A stretch of 64,000 nucleotides of DNA from Bin87 sp963666415 (GTDB lineage Bacteria > Chloroflexota > Dehalococcoidia > Lucifugimonadales > UBA3495), in the NCBI GenBank assembly GCA_963666415.2, contig CAXXPD010000003.1, positions 248,001 to 312,000 of the forward strand, given 5' to 3'. The translations under genes and the position numbers were made by a program. Positions 46,697-54,847 of this stretch are shown here, piece by piece (positions within the stretch are counted from its first letter, which is position 1; each line of letters starts with the position of its first letter). The notes beneath the pieces are model-generated. The model worked only from the letters and a program-made list of their open reading frames with translations. It searched no databases and was not told the origin of the DNA.

Positions 46697-47482
46697 ATGA
46701 CCCGAACCACCGAACTCACCCCGCTGCTCAAGAGCCTCAAGCTGGGCGCTTTGGCCAGCACCCTGCCGGAACGCATCGCCCTGGCCCGTAGGGAGCAGCT
46801 GGATTACGCCTCATTCCTGGAAATCATCCTCAGCGACGAGGTCAATCGCCGCGCCCACCGCCGCACCGAACTCCGGCTGCACAATGCCGGCTTCGAGGAG
46901 ACCTGCCGCCTGGAGGACTTCGACTGGTCGGCGTCAATTACCCTGGACCGCCGCCTGCTGGACGCTGTATTCTCCCTGGAGTTTCTCGACCGGCACGAAC
47001 ACGTCCTACTGGTGGGCCCCGCCGGTGTCGGCAAGAGCTTCTTCGCCCAGGCCCTGGGCTACGCCGCCGTCCGCGCCGGATACTCCGTGCGCTTCAGCCA
47101 CGCCGACGACTTCTTCAAGGCCCTGACCCAGGCCAGAGTGGACAACTCGGTGGACCGTACCTTCCGGTCTTTCCTCACGCCCGACCTGCTCATCCTCGAT
47201 GACCTGGGTCTCCATGGCCTGACCGCCCAGCAGTCCGCCGACCTCTACGAACTCATCCTCAATCGACATCGGGCGTCCAGCTTCATCATCACCAGCAACC
47301 GGGCCGTGGACGAATGGCTGGGTCTCTTCGATGACCCCATCCTGGGCAACAGCGCGCTGGATCGCCTGGCCAACGCCAGCTACCAGATCGTCATCGAAGG
47401 CGCCAGCTACCGGGAACGACTCTCGCCACACCGCGCTCTACTGGCCGCAAAGGGGGTGATTGACCCGCAAACTACAACCTGA
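46697..47482 (+). CDS. istB: IS21 helper ATPase IstB
   Basis: About 261 residues. MTRTTELTPLLKSLKLGALA starts the family; Walker A is LLVGPAGVGKSFFAQALG; Walker B is LLILDDLGLHGLT; sensor region FIITSNRAVDEWLGLFDD. IstB is a DnaA/AAA+ ATPase that selects target DNA for IstA. ATG 46697 is preferred because GAGGAG lies seven bases upstream; the ATG at 46682 overlaps the istA stop. Intact. Confidence 0.93.
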   Translation: MTRTTELTPLLKSLKLGALASTLPERIALARREQLDYASFLEIILSDEVNRRAHRRTELRLHNAGFEETCRLEDFDWSASITLDRRLLDAVFSLEFLDRHEHVLLVGPAGVGKSFFAQALGYAAVRAGYSVRFSHADDFFKALTQARVDNSVDRTFRSFLTPDLLILDDLGLHGLTAQQSADLYELILNRHRASSFIITSNRAVDEWLGLFDDPILGNSALDRLANASYQIVIEGASYRERLSPHRALLAAKGVIDPQTTT

Positions 47483-47773
47483 TAATAGTCAATTCACCGC
47501 GCTCCCAGGGTGGCTGGATGTCCGTGAAAATCGCCGGCCTAATGACCATGAAAATTGACAGGCTGAACATGGCTGAGATCGAGTTGAGCGTCTTCAGCAG
47601 AGGGTGTCTGAACCGCCGTATCAGCGATGAGCCGGAGCTGCGGCGAGAGGTTGCGGCGCTCGAACGCGAGCGCAACGCAGCAAAATCAGCCACAGACTGG
47701 CGGTTTACCACCCAAGATGCTCGCCGTAAGCTCCAGCATATCTACCCTACAAAACCAGATTGACACGGTACTA

Positions 47774-49137
47774 GCGTGTCGAGCATCCTGTGGTACAAGA
47801 GGCGCGGGACTTTTATCGATTCGTGCTCGCGCTCGGACGGCATAAAAGTTCCCTGCTGCACCCAGAGGTGTCGTCTGACCAGGGCGATGGCGTCGGCGAG
47901 AAGGGCTGGTTTTGTCATACCACGCCGCGGTGCGCGGCGCCATGCCGCCACGCTGTTCGATCAGGATATCCGCTGCCAGCGTCACCACGCTGAACAGGCC
48001 TAAAGAGCGCGGGGGTGGTTCGGGCGATGGCTCGTTCCGACCACTGGCGCTGGGTTTCCATGCCCAGGTGAGCCCGCAGCTCCTCAAAGGTCACCTCGAC
48101 CTGCCAGCGCAGCAGATACCACTGCAGTATCCGCAGGGGTTCCGCCTCGGTGTCGGTGCATAGCAAAGCATAGGGCCCGCGGCGCTCCTCCAGGTATCTG
48201 ATGACGACCCAACGTAGGGGAAGGCGCGGCGGCCCGCCGTGGTACCACAGCGCCACGCCCGAAGCGAGCTCGACCCTGGCGGTACTGCCGTCGGAACCGG
48301 TGGCGCGGTAGGGGGTCCATGCGGTAGGGAATCCATTGTGTAGCGGGATCGTCCAGCACCGCCGTGGGACTGGGCAATCGCGCGCCGACCACCCGGGGGC
48401 CGCCCGATCTGGCCGGGCCGCCGCGGTGGCGCGGGCTGGTACCGGGACGCGTCCTTGCGCAGTTTGGTGACGACGACAATCGGCTTTGACATGTTCTGGC
48501 AATGCCGCAGGAACTCGCGCTTGGCGTAGCCGCCATCGGCCACCACCACCAGGTCCCGGTCCGGCAGCCACCGGCGCAGGCAGACCAGCATCTGCTGGGC
48601 GTAGTCGGTGACCGTCTTGTGCCGGCGACCTTTGCGCCGGTCGTAGCGGGCCGACACCACCAGCGCGGTCAAAAACGGCAGCGCCCAGTGTCGACCCGCC
48701 CATCCGATACGCGTCAGCAACATCAGGCTCACCCATTGCAATCCGGGGGTCATCACCACCTGGTCGTCCTTGGACCGCACCGGATCCCGATACCGCCCCT
48801 TGGCCGCAATCTTCCGGCCCCAGCGTCGTTCCACCGTCTCGTCAATGCCGAACACCAACGGCTCGGTGGATGAACCAAGGCGCCCGGCCACCAGCAGCAA
48901 CAGCACCCGGCTCAGTTGCAGCGGCGACCATCGGGCACGGTTGAGCACGTGGTGATAGATGGCGAAGTCGCCGTGCTGCCCAATCCCCAGGATGTTGAGG
49001 GCGGAGGACACGGTGCGTTTGCCGGGAGACAGGATCGCTCCCATGGCCAGGAGTTGGGCTTTGCGCCAGGTCCTGGGGTCAAACAGGTGCTCAAAGGGCA
49101 GCAGCAGGGTTACTATGACTGCGGGCAGGGTGGGCAT
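47774..49137 (-). pseudogene. DDE transposase of the outer element, multiply frameshifted
   Basis: Starts MPTLPAVIVTLLLPFEHLFD at 49137. Then come RARWSPLQLSRVLLLLVAGR, LVFGIDETVERRWGRKIAAK (first Asp), LPDRDLVVVADGGYAKREFL (second Asp), frame changes near 48450, 48300 and 48050, RWQVEVTFEELRAHLGMETQ (Glu) and YHRMLDTL near 47790. The last few codons are separated by the IS630. It resembles the DDE_5 / IS701-IS4-like transposases with a WALPFLT block; I cannot name the family securely. Inactive. Confidence 0.75.
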
Positions 49138-50726
49138 ACTCGACCTCTTTTGGTGATTTGGTCGAGCTTACCCTGTTCTTATAATTTATCTAGCTTTTGT
49201 ACAAAGTCGAGACTGCGTGACACGGAAGTAATCAAACACATGAAATTAAGTTCCGCTGACCCGGAAACTGTCACCGAGAGTCCAGAAGAACGCGCGGAGG
49301 AGATCCTGCGAGCCCGACTCCCAAAATTCCTTTACTTCCCGAATTACGGAACTCTTCCTGGAAAGATTTCCGTCGAACAGTTCGTAGAGGGGAACCACAC
49401 CGACCCGGAAGAGAACGAAAGGCATCGCCACTTCGAAGCTCTGCTTCAACTGGCGGGCACAAATGTCAGTGACCTGCAAAATGCGGCCCAGTCCGAAGAA
49501 TTGGTCGCACAGCTCGAAGTGGTATCGAACCAAATGAGCGACAAGGTCTTCGAGTATTGGTCTCAGAACAAACACCTGCAGGTCGAAATCCGTTGCGACA
49601 CCGGGAGACGTGATGACCCGCCTCCTTACAACTCGGGGCAAGTCATACAACTCCGCATCAGAAACGAACGGCACCGAGTCACCACCGAGTTCAACGCCCG
49701 GAGCGCCGGCTTCGTCTGGTTCTTTTCGTTCCTGGTCTGGTTCTCCAGAATGGAGAGCATCCACGGTGACAACCTCATCATCCTCCTCGACGAACCCGGG
49801 CTCAGCCTACATGGAACGGCGCAAGCCGACCTACTGCGGTACGTACGCGAAGAACTCCTCCCCAAGTACCAAGTGATCTACACCACGCATTCACCGTTTA
49901 TGGTCGACGCAGGCAACCTGTTAGCAGTACGAACAGTCGAAGACCTGACCGACAAAAACGACGCCCCACTCGGAACAAAGGTCGGTGACAAAGTCCTGAG
50001 TTCTGACAGTGAAACCCTGTTCCCGCTTCGCGCTGCCATAGGCTACGACATCACACAGTCGCTGTTCGTTGGGGAAAACTGCCTGCTAGTGGAAGGCCCG
50101 TCAGATTTGATCTACCTCCAGTGGGCGTCGCAGCAACTGGCAGCCCGAGGTCGAACCAAACTGGATAGCCGCTGGACAATAGTGCCCACAGGCGGGATCA
50201 GTAAGCTTGGCACGTTCGCGTCCCTTTTCGCGGGAAATCATCTCAACGTCGCCATCCTGACGGATTTCCATCAAGGCGACAAGAGCAAAGTTAGGGAACT
50301 GGAGCAGCATCAAATGCTGGCTGCCAACAGTGTATTCACGATACCCCAATTCGTCGGGAAGCCCGAAGCGGACACTGAGGACCTTGTCGGCTGGGATCTA
50401 TACCGCAAGGTGGTGAACCGATGCTTTGGCCTCAAACCGGACAATAATCTGCCCAAGAAGCAGCCCAATGGACCTGCTGAAAGGGTTGCTGAAACAGCCA
50501 AGATCCACTTCCAGACAGTCGCAACGGAAGGGCGTGAGTTTGACCACCTCAGCCCTGCGATCTTCCTGTTGGAAAACGCAAACAGATTCCATAACCACTC
50601 CGGAACGGAAACAGCACTCGAAAATTTCGAGAAACTCTTCAATTTCCTGAACGGGGCAATCGCCAGCACAACGTGATGTTCGCCCAGGCAATCACTGAAC
50701 TGGGTCAGTCCAACTGAACAACACCA

Positions 50727-52267
50727 ATGATCCGTACGCTGAAGTTCACCCTCCGCCGCGATCCGGCCAACAGCCAAGCCATCGGTTACTACGCCACCCA
50801 GCAGAACGCCGCCTACAATGCTGCCGTCGACGTTCTCAACCGTGAGCCAAACCTGCCCAAACGCAGTGGCAGCAAACACCCCGACGCCATGAACAAGCGG
50901 ATCACCTCCTGGCGGCAAGCCAACCGCGGCAGGCTGACGCGCCTTACTACATCCACCAGGAAGGCGGTGAACAGGCTTGGGAAGCCAACCAGCGGCTACA
51001 GCAGAACCGTGCCGAGCGACTGGAACGGATCGCCAAAGCCATCGCCAAAGGCGAGGAACCAAAGCAACGGGACATCCGTCCCCAACGCCGCACACTGGCG
51101 CACCGAACCCGCAAGAACCGTCGCCTCAGCCTGACGATCACAGACCGGCGGCTCTTCGAGGTCAGCGGCGACGGCCAGACCCTTTCCAGCCGACAGTGCG
51201 GTTTCACCGTCAGGCTGCGCTCTCGCCGGACCCTCAAATGGCTGGACATCCGCTCCATACGACTCGTTCCAGTGAAGAACTACGGCCCACGTACGCCACT
51301 CCAACGCAGGCAATACTGCCTCCACGTTCAGGTACTGGTGCCCGAACCGATGCCCCTCGAAGAACTGGACATCCATAGCGCAGAGGACATCATCGGCGCC
51401 GACCGAGGCACCAAGAACCACCTATCGGTCAGTTCCGGCCACCGAGCACACCATCAGGGCAGCGGTCGACGACGCAACAAAAAGCGTAAGCACCAGCGCC
51501 ACATCGCGGGCAAGCCCCGTGACAGCAAGCGCCGGCGGCACGCCGTCTCGAAGTCCCATGACCGAGGCCGCCGTTACGCCCAAACCCGCGACCAAGATAT
51601 GCGCCGGCAAATCCGCGCTATTCTGCTCGAAGCACAGCCCAAGATGGTCGCCATCGAAAGCCTGCACCCCATCAGCATGATGGCGTCCGCCCGTGGAACC
51701 AGGGCAGCACCGGGCAAGAACGTCGCCGCCAAACGCAAACTCAACGAAAGCCTCGCCGAGTCAGCAATCGGCTACGTAGGAAAACTCCTAAGAGAAGAAG
51801 CCGCCAAACTCGGCATACCCACCGTCTCCGTCCCACCGCAGGGCACGTCCCAGACCTGCCCGCGCTGCGGGGATCGACACCCGAACAACCGCGAGAGCCA
51901 AGCGGTGTTCCGGTGCCGGCAATGCGGTCTTTACGCCCACGCCGACTGGACTGCCGCCGTCATCATTCGCAACCGGGCTTACGTCCGGCACTGCGAATGG
52001 CAGTCAGGTTATACACCGGACGTACTGACCGCACCCACCGGGTGGCGAGAGCAGCCATCCGGCTCCGAGCCACGACAACCCCGTTTGGGCTTGGAGCTAA
52101 GCGTGTTCAAGCTGGAAGGCACCGCGACGAGTTCCCACGGGAACAGGGTCCGTGGCCCAAGGCCGGCCTGCCGTATTCAAGCGGCGAGCCCAGGCGCCCA
52201 AACTGAGGCGGATTCAGCACGAAAACCCCGTTTCCGGGGTCGTGCTCAATTTGTCCACACGCTCTAG
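50727..52267 (+). pseudogene. tnpB: TnpB-family RNA-guided nuclease, one frameshift
   Basis: From ATG 50727 (MIRTLKFTLRRDPANSQAIG) the frame is good to about 50935. It then changes to the frame reading YYIHQEGGEQAWEANQRLQQ and stays open to 52267. RuvC-like catalytic acids are all present: IIGADRGTKNHLSVSS (Asp), KMVAIESLHPISMM (Glu) and YAHADWTAAVIIRNR (Asp). The zinc ribbon is TCPRCGDRHPN and VFRCRQCGLY. No TnpA is adjacent. The tail is unusually long, and its stop TAG is supplied by the CTAG target duplication of the island. With the frameshift repaired it would be about 510 residues. Confidence 0.82.
52000..52245 (+). ncRNA. Possible omega-RNA overlapping the tnpB 3' end
   Basis: TnpB guide RNAs normally arise from the 3' end of tnpB to the element's right end. 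Here the segment ends in a strong stem: GCACGAAAACCCCG pairs with CCGGGGTCGTGC (52217-52245). Limits are guessed from that stem; no direct evidence of expression. Confidence 0.3.
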
Positions 52268-53134
52268 GGAAACCGGTGCCTGATAATTCGAACAGCGCAC
52301 ATGAATACTCGCGGAAGTAGATCCCCATTGTAGAAACGCTCCAGCCGCTTCGGCTGTAGTGAACAAGCGATCAGCAGTTTCCCGGTCTGCTGGTTCCGGA
52401 ATGGCAGTCAAGAAGGATTCCCGCGTGTGCCGTTGACGCGAGCCTGTGGCGCTTCTAGCCGATGAAGCCGCCGTTCTCCCAAAAACCTGGGGGACCAATA
52501 TGCGACCATTTGGTCCTTGGAACTGTTTTATTTCCACCGCAAGGACTTCGACACTTGCCATTTGCTGATTCAGGAACTCGACAACGCGTCGCAATGGGTC
52601 CGGAATTTCGTCTGCGACGAACAGCAAACGCAAACGCTGCGCCCGTAAATTAGTCTCTATTTCGTCCCAAAACGTCGCCGAATTCGCAGCTTCCTCGTGC
52701 CCCAGAAATGCCCCGAGGAGTTCGTCCGGCTCACGTCCAATTTTTGCCGCAGAATTCTCGAAGGCGTCTCTGATTTCATTCCCAGACCAGGTATTCCAAG
52801 CGTGGGCGCCATACTCCAACAGTTGACCCACCACGGTACGCCTCAACTCCGGATTCGTAGCGAGTTTGGTTTCCACCAGAGTCGGGATCGCATCCTGGTC
52901 GTTTAATAGATGGTCGACCGACCATCGATCTCCTGCGCCAGCGGTTTCGGCAACTCCCTTTTCGCGGGAAATCAGGAGCCATCGCCGCGGATTGTCTGGA
53001 TTTATAGCCTCCCCAGGTAACAGTTCAGGATGTTGCTCCAATAAGCGCTGCAGATCATCCTCGAACGGAAATCGGGTTTCAGACAGCGTTTCCAGATTGC
53101 CGTCGCCATCCACTTGAAATATCCGCCCGTCCAT
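52265..53134 (-). pseudogene. PD-(D/E)XK-like nuclease (NucS/DUF91-like), 5' part, interrupted by the island
   Basis: 290 residues from ATG 53134 to the CTAG junction; the present frame then runs about 16 codons into the island to a TGA at 52214. ETRFPFEDDLQRLLEQHPEL, RWSVDHLLNDQDAIPTLVET then KLATNPELRRTVVGQLLEY give a conserved Asp and ExK, the pattern of RecB/NucS-like nucleases. The end reads SNYQAPVSL, and the missing 88 residues are at 36291-36022. It starts three bases after the ComE-like stop, so it was probably the third gene of that operon. Truncated protein could still contain the nuclease core. Confidence 0.85.
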
Positions 53135-53137
53135 TCG

Positions 53138-53722
53138 CTATCCTATCCCCAGCTCGGCTTGCATGTCGGCTACTGCTTGATTGCGGCTTTTGCGTTGCCA
53201 CTGCGGTCGGTTGTTGATGGGCTCGTTGATGATTTCCGGATCGATTTTCAGGGCTACGAACACCGGTCCGGGCTGGCTCAGGATTTCCTCGATCTGGTTT
53301 GCGAAGTCTTCCAGGTTATCGATGGAGTAAGTGGCCGGATAGCCGCAACCCTGGGCCACTACGTCGTACTCAATTGCTTCGGCGTTGGGGACGGGCTGGC
53401 CGCCGGTGGTGGCGTATACGCCGTTATCCAGCATGAAGTGATACAGATTCGTAGGAGCCTTATCCGCGATAGTCGGCAGCGCGCCCATTCCCATCAGCAC
53501 GTCGCCCTCCGAGTCGAACAGCACCACGCGCTGGTCGGGTATCGCCAGCGCCAGACCCAGGGCGAAGGATGCGTGCCCGCCCATCGCCGGGTCGCCCAGG
53601 GGCAGATCGCGGTCGGGTTGGTCGCTCGTTTCGACCCAGAAACGGCCGCCGCGACCGGGTATGACGATGGCGTCGCCGCGCTGCTTGTTGAAAATTTCCA
53701 GCATTTCCGCTGTGTTCATCAT
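53138..53722 (-). CDS. comE: Thiamine-diphosphate decarboxylase, C-terminal-type subunit (ComE-like)
   Basis: About 194 residues. GDPAMGGHASFALGLALAIP and VVLFDSEGDVLMGMGALPTI form the TPP/Mg site (GDG-type motif with downstream Asn in LDNGVYATTGGQ). It is the size of sulfopyruvate decarboxylase subunit beta, which works with ComD to turn 3-sulfopyruvate into sulfoacetaldehyde; phosphonopyruvate decarboxylases look similar. ATG 53722 is preferred over GTG 53731 because AAGGAAG abuts the GTG. Symbol by pair resemblance only. Confidence 0.72.
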   Translation of the reverse strand: MMNTAEMLEIFNKQRGDAIVIPGRGGRFWVETSDQPDRDLPLGDPAMGGHASFALGLALAIPDQRVVLFDSEGDVLMGMGALPTIADKAPTNLYHFMLDNGVYATTGGQPVPNAEAIEYDVVAQGCGYPATYSIDNLEDFANQIEEILSQPGPVFVALKIDPEIINEPINNRPQWQRKSRNQAVADMQAELGIG

Positions 53723-53739
53723 ATTGGTCACTTCCTTTG

Positions 53740-53885
53740 CTATCCCCTCTCTCTCGATGGGAGAGGGTTAGGGTGATTTCCCCTGTTGTCCCCTCTCCCT
53801 TGATGGGAGAGGGGGAGGGTGATTCCCGTCTCGGCGACCGGCTCCCCCTCACCACAGCCCTCTCCCGCCAGGGGAGAGGGGGTCA
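53740..53885. repeat. Three dispersed palindromes between comD- and comE-like genes
   Basis: Copies at about 53743-53785, 53790-53830 and 53843-53882, each a CCCTCTCCC...GGGAGAGGG hairpin with an AGGGTGA tail. They fill the whole gap within a two-subunit operon, so they will form tandem stems in the mRNA. Confidence 0.85.
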
Positions 53886-53887
53886 TA

Positions 53888-54397
53888 CTATCGGCTGACG
53901 TTGAAGCCGTGGTATTCGTCGCCGACCAGCACGGCCACGGGACGCTTTTCACGGGCTGCCTCGGCGAAGGCCACCGAGATTCGGTCAGCGTCTTCGTCTG
54001 ATTCCACCAGATAGTAGTTGATGTTGAAGGCGTGCAGGAACCGCTCCGTGTAAAAGGCGGCGGTATCGGTAATGACGCCGTGGCGCGTCCAGCCGCGATA
54101 ACCCACCATCATTACGACCGGTGTGTTCATGCCGAGGCCCCACCCGCGCAGCGAGTCGCCCGACTCCATCATGCCGGTGTTCTGGATGAGGATTACCGGC
54201 TTCTTGCCGCCGGCGGCAAGTCCGGCCGCGGTGGAGAACGCGTGACCCTCGCGGCTCACTGGCACCAGGTCCAGCGTGGGTTCTTCTTCCATCAGCACGT
54301 ACAGGAAGTTGGTCTCGCTGTCGGGTAGCCACACTACGTGGGTGGTGCCGTTCTTTTTCAACTCCTCAAGCACGCGGGTAGGGCTCAATTCGGCCAT
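53888..54397 (-). CDS. comD: Thiamine-diphosphate decarboxylase, N-terminal-type subunit (ComD-like)
   Basis: A 169-residue PYR-domain subunit. VVWLPDSETNFLYVLMEEE, LVPVSREGHAFSTAAGLAAG (catalytic Glu for thiamine activation), PVILIQNTGMMESGDSLRGW and TPVVMMVGYRGWTRHGVITD are the pattern of sulfopyruvate / phosphonopyruvate decarboxylase alpha subunits. It pairs with the downstream ComE-like subunit to complete the TPP site. GGAGG precedes ATG 54397. Substrate could be sulfopyruvate, phosphonopyruvate or a related 2-oxoacid. Confidence 0.75.
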   Translation of the reverse strand: MAELSPTRVLEELKKNGTTHVVWLPDSETNFLYVLMEEEPTLDLVPVSREGHAFSTAAGLAAGGKKPVILIQNTGMMESGDSLRGWGLGMNTPVVMMVGYRGWTRHGVITDTAAFYTERFLHAFNINYYLVESDEDADRISVAFAEAAREKRPVAVLVGDEYHGFNVSR

Positions 54398-54790
54398 CGT
54401 TGGTTACCTCCGGTGGAAAACTGTCTTTCGCATAGCTTCCGATTGTGGACGGCATCTGCCAACCGCAAACGCCAGCCACAGATATACTTGCTGACGCGCC
54501 CGCCCGTCAACCGGGGAAACGCGTCACGCATAACCATTTTAATCTGTTATTGCCAGGAGCACAGCGTTAATCTGTCATTGCGAGGAGCATAGCGACGTGG
54601 CAATCTCGATGAGGTTGAACACACGTCGGCAAACCGCCATTGCTACGGCGACGAGATTGCCACGCTACGCTCGCAATGACAAAGAGGGTACGCATCAGAA
54701 AGTGGGTACGCATGACGGTGGGTACCCATGAGGGAAAACGCCCCTCACCCCTGCCGGGAGAGGAGTTGGAGAGTGGGCGGACCCGCCCTA
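54398..54790. other. Divergent intergenic region rich in dispersed repeats
   Basis: Contains a TCATTGCGAG inverted element (54573-54681), a degenerate extra half (54545-54566) and one CCCTCACC...GGGAGAGG copy (54738-54770). No gene seen. Confidence 0.7.
54573..54681. repeat. Dispersed TCATTGCGAG inverted-repeat element
   Basis: TGTCATTGCGAGGAGCATAG at the left and CGCTACGCTCGCAATGACA-like sequence at the right (ends 54681) are inverted copies around about 55 bases. Second full copy of the family seen at 34924-35015. Confidence 0.82.
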
Positions 54791-54799
54791 TGCTATACT
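54791..54799 (+). promoter_or_regulatory. Extended -10 promoter for the FIST gene
   Basis: TGC-TATACT at 54791-54799; no good -35. The ATG is at 54848. Confidence 0.5.
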
Positions 54800-54847
54800 C
54801 ACGCCCAATCCAACCACGCTTGGTTTCGCGGCGATGAGGTGTTGATT

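Larger units (their letters stand above)
44984..47560 (+). mobile_element. IS21-family insertion sequence
   Basis: Begins TGTCATTGTTCAGG (44984) and ends with CATGAAAATTGACA (47560), inverted-like ends starting TGTCA. GGCTGAA is duplicated on both sides (44977-44983 and 47561-47567), a 7-bp target duplication of the size IS21 makes. Length 2,577 bp. Contains istA and istB. Confidence 0.9.
44065..47763 (+). pseudogene. IS630 transposase, frameshifted and split by IS21
   Basis: Starts MAAIKYKVELTEAERSRLNE (helix-turn-helix part). The frame changes near 44240-44270 and again near 44500, then runs through PVVCFDETSRQLTGEV (first Asp) and VVRLVLDNLNTHKLGSLYE (second Asp) to HYTPTHG at about 44970. 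The final piece, after the IS21, reads LNMAEIELSVFSRGCLNRRI with the catalytic Glu and ends at 47763. At least two frameshifts, a missing base before the IS21 and the IS21 itself make it inactive. GTG 44047 is an alternative start. Confidence 0.85.
43983..47771 (+). mobile_element. IS630-family element interrupted by IS21
   Basis: Left end GTACCGTTGCCAGG and right end with inverse ACGGTAC share CTAGTACCGT/ACGGTACTAG, flanked by TA on both sides (43981-43982, 47772-47773), the TA duplication of IS630. Without the IS21 it is about 1.2 kb. It landed in the last codons of the outer DDE transposase. Confidence 0.8.
43960..49192. mobile_element. Composite of three nested insertion sequences in the OLD gene
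   Basis: Outer element: a DDE-transposase IS read leftward, bounded by GCTTT copies. Its transposase ends with codons reading ...LDTLAYAA and a TGA at 43966-43968, now on the far side of an inserted IS630 (43983-47771). That IS630 is in turn split by an IS21 element (44984-47560). The order of insertion is thus readable. The outer element shows no obvious inverted ends, so its exact limits are less certain than those of the inner two. Confidence 0.75.
43579..50676 (+). pseudogene. OLD-family ATPase-TOPRIM nuclease, split by three nested insertion sequences
   Basis: N-terminal piece 43579-43959: LASVQVENYKCIEDSGEFSV and Walker A LAGKNESGKTALLESL; AGGAG precedes ATG 43579. C-terminal piece 49198-50676: linker, LIILLDEPGLSLHGTAQADL (Walker B and D-loop) and VIYTTHSPFMVDA (switch His). 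It continues with a TOPRIM domain having LLVEGPSDLIYLQWA (Glu) and VAILTDFHQGDKSKV (Asp). GCTTT occurs at 43955-43959 and 49193-49197. Removing 43960-49197 joins ...LRLGF to CTKSRLRDTEV in the same codon phase, giving about 620 residues. Relatives (OLD, Gabija GajA) are phage-defence nucleases. It starts 34 bases after the RM gene, so both were probably one operon. Confidence 0.82.
36292..52263. mobile_element. 16-kb transposon-like island with inverted ends and CTAG target duplication
   Basis: Left end GGCGTGTGGACAAATTG (36292-36308); right end CAATTTGTCCACACGCT (52247-52263), its inverted copy with one difference at the outermost base pair. CTAG flanks both sides (36288-36291 and 52264-52267). 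Deleting one CTAG plus the element rejoins an interrupted gene in frame. The contents in order are an IS5-type transposase, zinc-ribbon gene, type IIG RM gene with IS701, OLD-family gene with three nested IS, and TnpB. CTAG fits the YTAR target preference of IS5-group (and IS701) elements, making the IS5-type transposase near the left end the likely mover. I found no second copy of the end sequence near that transposase. Confidence 0.85.

Noticed and set aside
54728..54847. Upstream start for the FIST protein at 54728
   Set aside because: It would begin inside a dispersed palindrome and before the extended -10 at 54791-54799; ATG 54848 has its own ribosome site.
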